From: Nitrospirota bacterium
GTDB lineage: Bacteria > Nitrospirota > Thermodesulfovibrionia > Thermodesulfovibrionales > UBA6898
Direction: 5' to 3'
Length of the DNA stretch: 39,370 nucleotides
Assembly: GCA_016217695.1 (NCBI GenBank)
Contig: JACRHE010000019.1
Span: 1 to 39,370 of the forward strand
In this document: positions 33,324-39,370 of the stretch, in pieces
How positions within the stretch are numbered: position 1 is the stretch's first letter
Layout of the letters: each line of letters begins with the position of its first letter
Notes under the pieces: model-generated
Seen by the model: only the letters and a program-made list of their open reading frames with translations
Databases searched by the model: none
What the model was told of the DNA's origin: nothing
Program-made: the position numbers and the translations under genes

Positions 33324-33763
33324 CAGTGATGGTAGCTCCTTTTATGAATTATAGTGAAGGCCCTGAAGAGCTGCTCCAGAAGTACGAGACGGGTCATTTC
33401 ATGAGTAAAGGTCATACGGGAAAGCGCTATCCTGTCCTGCGCCCCTTGCTTCACCCTATCAGAGACCCCGTATGCGCCGCCGATCACAAACGTAATCTCC
33501 GGCATATTCTTAACAATAAAGCCGGCAAACTCAACGGACGTGAGATGTTTCCCCTTATCGTCAAGAAGGACATACGGGCTCCGGCATTTCAAAATCCTTT
33601 CGCCTTCTTTTTCAACCATCCGCTGAATATCTGTTCCCTTCTCCTCTTTTATCTCATGAACTGCAATATGCGCATAAGGCTTCAGCAGCTTCTCGTATTT
33701 TCTGATCCCATCAAGCAAAAACTGCTCTTTTGTCTTTCCCGCCCATATCAGGTTTATCTTCAT
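33323..33763 (-). CDS. rlmH: 23S rRNA pseudouridine-1915 N3-methyltransferase
   Basis: A 146-residue SPOUT methyltransferase that methylates pseudouridine 1915 in 23S rRNA on the 70S ribosome. The SAM-knot motifs FVIGGAYGVS (about 92-101) and the end SRMTFTHEMTRLVLLEQLFRAF with a closing YHH are diagnostic. The start lies inside the rsfS gene, a 53-base out-of-frame overlap, yet the opening MKINLIWAGKTKEQF is exactly what the family shows, so the overlap is real. Confidence 0.96.
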   Translation of the reverse strand: MKINLIWAGKTKEQFLLDGIRKYEKLLKPYAHIAVHEIKEEKGTDIQRMVEKEGERILKCRSPYVLLDDKGKHLTSVEFAGFIVKNMPEITFVIGGAYGVSDRVKQGAQDRIALSRMTFTHEMTRLVLLEQLFRAFTIIHKRSYHH

Positions 33764-34100
33764 CTATCTCTATAATCTTTGCATCCATCCAGAGTTTTTC
33801 CAGGTTATAATACTCCCGCGTTTCCTTTTCAAAAACATGGAGTATCACGTCGCCGTAATCAAGGAGCACCCAGTGACTGTAATCAATCCCCTCTTTCCCC
33901 AGCGGTTTTATCCCGATGCGTAAAAATTCCTGCTCGACGAATTCAGCGACAGCCCTTACCTGTGTTGTGCTCTCGCCGGAACAGATAACGAAATAGTCTG
34001 CTATGACAGTCAGGTCTTTGAGTTCGAGGATTATCAAATCCACGGCCTTCTTTTTCAGCGCCGCTTTTGCTGCTTTCAGTGCTAGGTCTCTGCTTTTTAA
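33711..34100 (-). CDS. rsfS: Ribosomal silencing factor RsfS, apparent TTA start
   Basis: Binds ribosomal protein L14 and blocks subunit joining under starvation. From 34100 the product has 129 residues. Core motifs are VIADYFVICSGESTTQVRAVAEFVE and GIDYSHWVLLDYGDVILHVF, each present in full. The first ordinary start codon is GTG at 34043, but the 19 codons before it (LKSRDLALKAAKAALKKKA) match the normal first helix of RsfS. A GGGAGGG ribosome site (34108-34114) stands seven bases before the TTA at 34100. Either TTA is used, or a base error hides a TTG. The gene lies just after nadD, next to rlmH as usual. Confidence 0.9.
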   Translation of the reverse strand, partial: LKSRDLALKAAKAALKKKAVDLIILELKDLTVIADYFVICSGESTTQVRAVAEFVEQEFLRIGIKPLGKEGIDYSHWVLLDYGDVILHVFEKETREYYNLEKLWMDAKIIEIDEDKPDMGGKDKRAVFA

Positions 34101-34107
34101 GGGTAAG

Positions 34108-34114
34108 CCCTCCC
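34108..34114 (-). promoter_or_regulatory. Ribosome-binding site of rsfS
   Basis: Minus strand GGGAGGG, immediately after the nadD stop. With seven bases to the TTA at 34100 it points to that codon as the start. No ATG, GTG or TTG exists in frame within 20 bases downstream. Confidence 0.6.
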
Positions 34115-34119
34115 TTTTT

Positions 34120-34797
34120 TCAATGTTTCAGGCCGTCAGGCACGGCTGCGTACAACCTGTTAGAAATTATAAAGGATTCAACTTTCTCTGGCAACAGGTA
34201 TTTTACACTCCTCCCGCTGCATACGCGGCCTCTGATACCAGTTGCGGAAATCTCAAGTGGAGTGACGTTTAGAAGAACCACCTCTTTCCGAGTCTTCATT
34301 TCTGACCTGAAGGATTCCCTTTTCCCAATGTCGAGTCCGGACAAAATCTCGTCCTCTATAGCGAGATACGGCGATTTAACAAGGTCTGTAAACATGCTCC
34401 CCGGCCTGGAGAGTACAGCAAAGTTGGTCATGGAAACCAGCCTGTCCGGCATCCACCAGTTTGGGATGTCGAGAAAGGCATCTATCCCCAGCATGAAATA
34501 CAAGTCGCTTGTATCATACGCATCGCAAAGCGCCTTGAGGGTATCAACGGTGTAAGATTTCCCTGGCTTTACGCATTCGATATCGAGAACCTCAAAAAAC
34601 TCGTTCCCTGCGACAGCAAGCCGCGCCATGGCATATCTCTGCGACGCGTCTGCAACGTCGTCTGTCTTGAGAGGAGGATTCCCTGAGGGAATAAAAAGCA
34701 CCTTGTCAAGACAGAGGAGTTCCCGCGCATCCTCAGCTGCCCTCAGATGCCCATAATGTATCGGATTAAACGTGCCGCCGAAGACCCCGATCTTCAT
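34120..34797 (-). CDS. nadD: Nicotinate-nucleotide adenylyltransferase
   Basis: Forms nicotinic acid adenine dinucleotide from NaMN and ATP. From the ATG at 34797 it has 225 residues and opens with KIGVFGGTFNPIHYGHL, which holds the nucleotidyltransferase HxGH-type motif at the very N-terminus as expected. The late motif ISATGIR (usually ISSTxIR) binds ATP. A longer frame to an ATG at 34845 exists, but those 16 residues have no counterpart and would overlap proA. The usual proA-nadD-rsfS-rlmH order holds. Confidence 0.94.
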   Translation of the reverse strand: MKIGVFGGTFNPIHYGHLRAAEDARELLCLDKVLFIPSGNPPLKTDDVADASQRYAMARLAVAGNEFFEVLDIECVKPGKSYTVDTLKALCDAYDTSDLYFMLGIDAFLDIPNWWMPDRLVSMTNFAVLSRPGSMFTDLVKSPYLAIEDEILSGLDIGKRESFRSEMKTRKEVVLLNVTPLEISATGIRGRVCSGRSVKYLLPEKVESFIISNRLYAAVPDGLKH

Positions 34798-34825
34798 CTC
34801 ATTTTTATAATCACACGCCGGGACA

Positions 34826-36082
34826 TCACTCCCTGAGCTGTCCATTACCCAGGACGATGAACTTAGTGCAGGTCAGTTCTTCCAGACCCATGGGACCGCG
34901 CGCATGAATCTTGTCAGTAGATATCCCTATCTCAGCCCCCAGACCAAACTGGTAACCGTCATTAAGGCGGGTCGAGGCATTGATCAGGACCGCAGCGGAA
35001 TCGACCTCGCGGATAAAGCGCATGCCCTTTGCATAATCGTTCGTGACGATCGTGTCGGTATGGGCAGAGCTGTATGCTGCAATATGATCCATTGCCTCAT
35101 CAATGTCTCTAACTGCTCTGATATTGAGAACCAGGTCAAGATATTCATTATGGTACTCTTCTGCCTGAATCGTTTGGACCGAAGGCACGATCTTCCTTGT
35201 CTCGGGACACCCCTTCAATATCACTCCTGCCTTTCTGAACCTGTCTGCCATGCCCGGCAGAAACAACCTGGCTATTTTCTTATCCACCAGCATCGTCTCC
35301 ATTGCATTGCATGTGCCGGGTCTCTGGACCTTTGCATTAAAACATATCTCTTCAGCCATCTTAAGGTCCGCATCCCTGTCGACAAAGATGTGACATACTC
35401 CCTTATAATGTTTAAGGACCGGAATGCGGGAATTCTCGGCAACCGCACGAATGAGGCCTTCACCCCCCCGCGGAATGATCAGGTCTACTATCCCTTCGAG
35501 CTTCAGCATCTCCATGATGGCCTCTCTGTCCGGGATATCAATGAAGGTTATCGCCCCTTCATGCAGCCCCTCATACTTCGCAACGTCACGCAGTACCCTT
35601 ACAATCGCCTTGTTGGAATGTATCGCCTCGGAGCCTCCCCGCAGGATTACCGAGTTGCCGGCCTTAAGACAGAGACTTGTTGCGTCAGCAGTTACATTGG
35701 GCCGGGACTCGTAAACAATCCCGATCACCCCGATGGGAACCCGCATCTTGCCGACAGTCATCCGGTTTGGTCTCTGCCACATCTTTATCACCTCGCCGAC
35801 CGGATCAGGCAGTGCGGCGACCTCGATGAGACCCTGAGCCATTTCAGCGATGCGTTTGTCGCTGAGGGCGAGCCTGTCTATCATAGCCTTTGAAAGACCT
35901 TTCTTCTGCGCAGCTGCAAGGTCTTTCGCATTTTCCCTCATGAGCTCTTTCGAACGTTTTTCCAGAGCCGCCGCCATCTTTACCAATGCAGCATTTTTCT
36001 GATTCGAAGAGGCCCTGGCAAGAGAACGAGCACCTTCTTTTGCCTCTAAGGCCTTTCCAAGTACAAAAGCTTTTATATCCAT
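34826..36082 (-). CDS. proA: Gamma-glutamyl phosphate reductase
   Basis: NADPH-dependent reduction of glutamyl-5-phosphate to the semialdehyde, the second step of proline synthesis. The 418-residue aldehyde-dehydrogenase-fold protein has the catalytic cysteine in QRPGTCNAMET (near residue 258), the cofactor region SVILRGGSEAIHSN, and the end motif GPMGLEELTCTKFIV. proB is not in the window. It follows the lytic transglycosylase after 92 bases and leads into nadD. Confidence 0.97.
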   Translation of the reverse strand: MDIKAFVLGKALEAKEGARSLARASSNQKNAALVKMAAALEKRSKELMRENAKDLAAAQKKGLSKAMIDRLALSDKRIAEMAQGLIEVAALPDPVGEVIKMWQRPNRMTVGKMRVPIGVIGIVYESRPNVTADATSLCLKAGNSVILRGGSEAIHSNKAIVRVLRDVAKYEGLHEGAITFIDIPDREAIMEMLKLEGIVDLIIPRGGEGLIRAVAENSRIPVLKHYKGVCHIFVDRDADLKMAEEICFNAKVQRPGTCNAMETMLVDKKIARLFLPGMADRFRKAGVILKGCPETRKIVPSVQTIQAEEYHNEYLDLVLNIRAVRDIDEAMDHIAAYSSAHTDTIVTNDYAKGMRFIREVDSAAVLINASTRLNDGYQFGLGAEIGISTDKIHARGPMGLEELTCTKFIVLGNGQLRE

Positions 36083-36174
36083 TCAATCGCCTCCTCAGCC
36101 GGCATAGAAATATGTCTTTTAGGATACAAAATAAGCGGCTTTTTTAAAAGAGAAAATGCAGGCGCTATCGGAAC

Positions 36175-38139
36175 TTACAGCTTACCGAGCATTCGGTCAA
36201 AACTGGTCTGTGTTGAATCCTCAGAGGAGTATTTCCTGTACTGCAGATATGTGTTCAGGACCTTCTTGACGTAATTTCTGGTCTCGGGAAACGGAATATC
36301 CTCGATAAACTCGTCAACTGACCTGTAATTCCCCTGATGTTCCCATTTCCTGACCATTACTTCTCCTGCGTTATATGCGGCAAGAACATGCGCAAGGGAC
36401 CTGAATTCATTAACCAGGGATCTCAGATAGTATGTCCCGAGGGTAATGTTGTTTCTTATGTCGTTTATCTGGGATTCCCTCGTGATACCGAGTTTCAGGC
36501 TCCTGTCGAGCTGATATGCTGTTTGGGGCATAATCTGCATGAGCCCGCGCGCTCCCGCAACCGACCGGGCATCAGCATCGAATCTGCTCTCCTCACGCAT
36601 CACAGAGAGCGCAAACAGCGGGTCAATATCGTTTTTCTTCGAGATACTTTCAACATCTTCCCAGAAGGCAAGGGGATACCAGAAACGGTGCATTTTCTCG
36701 GAATACGGGATAGTCGTTGCCACCCCTATCGCACGCCTGAATTCCCCGAGTTCATTGAATTTTCCAACCACGTAGAGGAGACCCGGGAGGGATTCAGTCT
36801 TTTGGGTGGCGTATACGAGCTCCTGCACCGCTTCCCTCGGCATATCCAGAGATAGAAGTGCCTCGACCCTCTCAAATCGATGATATCTGTCAGGCGGGAT
36901 CCCGCCGCCCTTCCAATCAGAAAAGGATGCCGGGCTTGCTGCTCTTCCCTTGTCCCTAATTAAAACGAGTGCGCCGTAAAAATTATTCTCTAACTTCGCC
37001 AGAGCGCGATAGAAAGGCCCTGTATCCTCACCTGCAGCTTCAGCGCTCTTTGCCCTCCAGTAGAGATATTTTGGATCCCCGTATTTGGCATACAGCTCAG
37101 AAAAGATTTCAGAGGATTTCTTATATTCTGCAGCGAGATAATGTGTCCATCCAATACCCCACAGCGCCTCTTCACGCTCAAGTGGATAGCGGCCGAGAAC
37201 ATCACGATAGAGTCTTACAGCCTCTCCAAAGTCTTTTCCCCTCCTCTTGTCCGCGGCAACAGAAAGCAGAAGAGAACCTGCCCGCTTGTCATTTGCAGCA
37301 ATGAGAGTGCCGAGGGCTTCTTCAAAGCCCTGCCTGTCGCCGGCCCGGTACATGGAGCGAGCAGTGGAGTAATGGTCTGGTATCCCGCTGTATACTGCAG
37401 CTGCCTCTTTATAATCCTTCTGTCTGAACAGGGCGAGCCCAAGGTTTTTCAGTATCTCCTCCTTGTGCCTGCCGTCACCGTCTTTGAGGGCTCTTCTCAG
37501 CTCTTTCTCAGCCTCTTTGAATTCATACCTTTTTATGAGGGCACTCGCCCTTGTAATAGTATCCGAAGGCGTTATATCCTTTGAGTTCAATTCAGCATAG
37601 GCCCGGTGAGACTGATATCCTGCCTTAAGGTAAACACCCTTAAACACTGCAGTAGCCTTCTCCTGCTCCCCGGCCTGCCTCAGGAGATAGCCGTATGCAA
37701 GCGATATTTCGTCATCGTCGGGGTAGTCCCTGACATAGGCTTCGTAGAGGGTCGACAGATCCGGCCGCAAATTCTCTTTTACCTCCCTGATCTCGGAAAT
37801 TCTTGCCTTCCTGATCAGAGATGAGGCAGGATACTGCCCGATAAGCGTCCGGAGAGCTTCATATGCCTTTTTGTGCTCCCCCAGCTTGTGGTAGGCATCG
37901 GAAAGATACAGCAATGCGTAATCGCCGAGCAGCGGATACTCAGAAGTCGCCTGCGCAAGATGTTTTACCGCCTCCTCATGTCTGCCGGCATCAAGACAGG
38001 CCTTCCCGATTTTGAGAAATGCCTTCCCTTCAGGATACTCTGCAGATACCCGGCGCAGGCAGAAGATCAAGAGGGGAAGAAGCACCATCAAAAGAAGGAA
38101 GAAGGGCTTAAATGTACTGACACTTACTTTTCTTCTCAT
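36175..38139 (-). CDS. slt: Soluble lytic murein transglycosylase (Slt70-like)
   Basis: The 654-residue periplasmic enzyme cuts peptidoglycan glycan strands. I start at the ATG at 38139, which has GGAAG six bases upstream; the open frame extends 24 codons further. A signal or anchor helix (about 10-32) is followed by a long superhelical region of TPR-like repeats (about 40-490) and a GH23 domain. The catalytic Glu is in MREESRF (E517), followed by AGARGLMQIMP, NITLGTYYL and LAAYNAG, the standard lytic transglycosylase motifs. The N-terminal region is a TPR-type scaffold as in E. coli Slt70. It is the first gene of the run down to nif3. Confidence 0.94.
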   Translation of the reverse strand: MRRKVSVSTFKPFFLLLMVLLPLLIFCLRRVSAEYPEGKAFLKIGKACLDAGRHEEAVKHLAQATSEYPLLGDYALLYLSDAYHKLGEHKKAYEALRTLIGQYPASSLIRKARISEIREVKENLRPDLSTLYEAYVRDYPDDDEISLAYGYLLRQAGEQEKATAVFKGVYLKAGYQSHRAYAELNSKDITPSDTITRASALIKRYEFKEAEKELRRALKDGDGRHKEEILKNLGLALFRQKDYKEAAAVYSGIPDHYSTARSMYRAGDRQGFEEALGTLIAANDKRAGSLLLSVAADKRRGKDFGEAVRLYRDVLGRYPLEREEALWGIGWTHYLAAEYKKSSEIFSELYAKYGDPKYLYWRAKSAEAAGEDTGPFYRALAKLENNFYGALVLIRDKGRAASPASFSDWKGGGIPPDRYHRFERVEALLSLDMPREAVQELVYATQKTESLPGLLYVVGKFNELGEFRRAIGVATTIPYSEKMHRFWYPLAFWEDVESISKKNDIDPLFALSVMREESRFDADARSVAGARGLMQIMPQTAYQLDRSLKLGITRESQINDIRNNITLGTYYLRSLVNEFRSLAHVLAAYNAGEVMVRKWEHQGNYRSVDEFIEDIPFPETRNYVKKVLNTYLQYRKYSSEDSTQTSFDRMLGKL

Positions 38140-38266
38140 AAAGACTTCCATTTTCATTACAGACGTGATGTCTATCAATATTATGATAAACAAAATGCCT
38201 GCTTTCAGCAACGGGTTTGTGACCTTCGTTCAGATGCAATCTAAATAGCATATTTCTCAGACACTG

Positions 38267-38275
38267 TGGTATATT
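38267..38275 (+). promoter_or_regulatory. Extended -10 promoter of the last gene, probably leaderless
   Basis: TGG-TATATT (core 38270-38275) stands six bases before the ATG at 38282, the same geometry as in pilM. No -35 consensus is present, which an extended -10 can tolerate. There is no Shine-Dalgarno in the gap. Confidence 0.45.
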
Positions 38276-38281
38276 TTTTCT

Positions 38282-39370
38282 ATGATCAAAGACCTGAGGC
38301 TCCATGGCAGCATTGGAATCGCTGACTTTTTTGCCTTTGCCACAGGAGCAAGCACCAACAACACCTATTTCTACGAAGAGGAGCCGTCCCGCATACGATT
38401 TTTTTCGCGGGGAAATGAATTCACCATAACTGAAAACCATGTTACATATAAGGGCACAGGCGGCAGCTTCTGCGAATATATGTTTGGGGTAGAAAAACCG
38501 GTGAAGGATATGGAAAAGTCCGATATTCTGAACCGCCTGATCATGTTCGGAGCATTTCTGGACGATAGGGAACAGGTCGTTTTCACGAATAATACGGAAG
38601 GCATCGAGCCGTTTGGCAAGCTTTTTCTGCAGGGACATGCGGTTACCAATTATTATTTTATAGTTTCCTCCGAGTTTGGAGGTGATTACAGGAAACGCCA
38701 GAGGCAGATCCTGAAAGCCGTCGGGAAATTTCTGAAAAGGACGGCCCTGTTATCAGGTGACAGGGACACGAAACTCCTGAGCAGTTTTTGTTCTGAGCTG
38801 AACGAAGAAAGATCCATCGTCTTTATCTTCAAGATTATCAACCGGGCGAACCAGGAATATTACAGCTCATTCAGTAACTTTTATGCCAAGAACAGGGAAC
38901 TCACACCCCAGGATGAACTCATACTCGAGGAGATTGTCCTGAAAAACGGGATCGACCGTTATCAGCAGGAACGCATGAAGATAGATGTCATGTACAAGCA
39001 TCCTGACAACCGCATCGTCGTTGATGAGTACAGGGATATCCTGATGAAGGGAGTAGCCCGGGATACGCTTCATGCATCGGAGTATGCGCGACTGAACAGG
39101 TTGAGGACCCTCAGTATTCGTAACAATATCCCGATCGTGCTCTTCGACACCCTCGACGAACTTCTGCTTAAGGGCAGAAAGATCCAGGAGACGGAAGAAC
39201 AGGAATATCTGAAAGATTCGAGGGCCATCCTCGAAAACCTTTTTTTCAAGGATCCTACGCTCAAACAGCATATCATAAAGGAAGATATCGTGAGGCTGAT
39301 CAAGGCAAAACATATGGCTTATTCCCAAAATGACAGGGGATTTGAGCAGGTCCTGCTTGATATCGGCAAG
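38282..39370 (+). CDS. Unrecognised cytoplasmic protein, open at window end
   Basis: The frame runs from the ATG at 38282 through the window edge, 363 codons without a stop. The start MIKDLRLHGSIGIADFFAF has no signal peptide or membrane helix. The first half is mixed alpha/beta with EEPSRIRFFSRGNEFTIT and GGSFCEYMFGVE. The second half is strongly helical and charged. I vaguely recall a family of uncharacterised proteins (TIGR04442-like) with such an opening but cannot verify it, so I assign no function. Codon use fits the neighbours, which supports a real gene. It is divergent from slt. Confidence 0.82.
   Translation, partial: MIKDLRLHGSIGIADFFAFATGASTNNTYFYEEEPSRIRFFSRGNEFTITENHVTYKGTGGSFCEYMFGVEKPVKDMEKSDILNRLIMFGAFLDDREQVVFTNNTEGIEPFGKLFLQGHAVTNYYFIVSSEFGGDYRKRQRQILKAVGKFLKRTALLSGDRDTKLLSSFCSELNEERSIVFIFKIINRANQEYYSSFSNFYAKNRELTPQDELILEEIVLKNGIDRYQQERMKIDVMYKHPDNRIVVDEYRDILMKGVARDTLHASEYARLNRLRTLSIRNNIPIVLFDTLDELLLKGRKIQETEEQEYLKDSRAILENLFFKDPTLKQHIIKEDIVRLIKAKHMAYSQNDRGFEQVLLDIGK

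Overview
The window is a stretch of chromosome from a Gram-negative bacterium of about 50% GC. It has an outer membrane: a PilQ secretin, several lipoproteins, and a LapB-type envelope scaffold. Operons that are broken up relative to textbook order, together with the protein styles, make me think of Nitrospirota (Thermodesulfovibrionia-like) or a deltaproteobacterium-like lineage. That placement is inference from memory, not a search. About 38 protein genes are supported. I see no rRNA, tRNA, CRISPR array or autonomous insertion sequence.

Layout. (1) 1-4932, minus strand: trpB-trpA, a GAF/HD-GYP protein, a metallo-beta-lactamase phosphodiesterase, accD and folC (cut by the window edge), mostly joined by 4-nt overlaps. 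(2) 5374-6982, minus: a PiT phosphate transporter and its PhoU-like partner. (3) 7080-12642, minus: aroC, a small four-helix-bundle (S23-like) gene, aroK, aroB, then a fused binding-protein/permease and an ATPase of an amino-acid ABC transporter. (4) 12643-13997: accessory zone with a palindromic repeat, an unexplained GC-rich structured segment, a Phd/VapC toxin-antitoxin pair on the plus strand, low-complexity repeats and a strong terminator. (5) 13998-21233, minus: pilMNOPQ and two lipoprotein genes, one with Ig-like repeats. (6) 21352-26226, minus: infB, rbfA, nrnA, truB. (7) 26351-26980, plus: rpmB and a DciA-like DUF721 gene. (8) 27032-30259, minus: tig-clpP-clpX. (9) 30393-31205, plus: a SpoU/TrmH rRNA methyltransferase. 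(10) 31225-38139, minus: a lytic transglycosylase, proA, nadD, rsfS, rlmH, a LapA-LapB fusion and a Nif3-like gene. (11) 38282 to the end, plus: an unrecognised open-ended gene.

How the genes fit together. Most are core: tryptophan, chorismate, proline, NAD, folate and fatty-acid precursor synthesis, phosphate uptake, translation initiation and ribosome maturation, proteostasis, and type IV pili. The most unusual feature is in the aroC-aroK region. The S23-like gene lies between arrays of degenerate 7-nt repeats (type AAATACG / AAGCACG / AAATACT). The outer ends of these arrays form a perfect 13-nt inverted repeat (10941-10953 / 11400-11412). One end supplies the last codon and stop of aroC, and a third array of the same 7-nt repeat is buried in frame inside the aroC coding sequence. 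This looks like a small mobile or self-propagating cassette plus a second footprint, and it is my best candidate for an undescribed system here. Secondary points are two genes (pilM and the last gene) with a -10 box six bases before the ATG and no Shine-Dalgarno (probably leaderless), and rsfS, which appears to start at a TTA codon behind a good ribosome-binding site.
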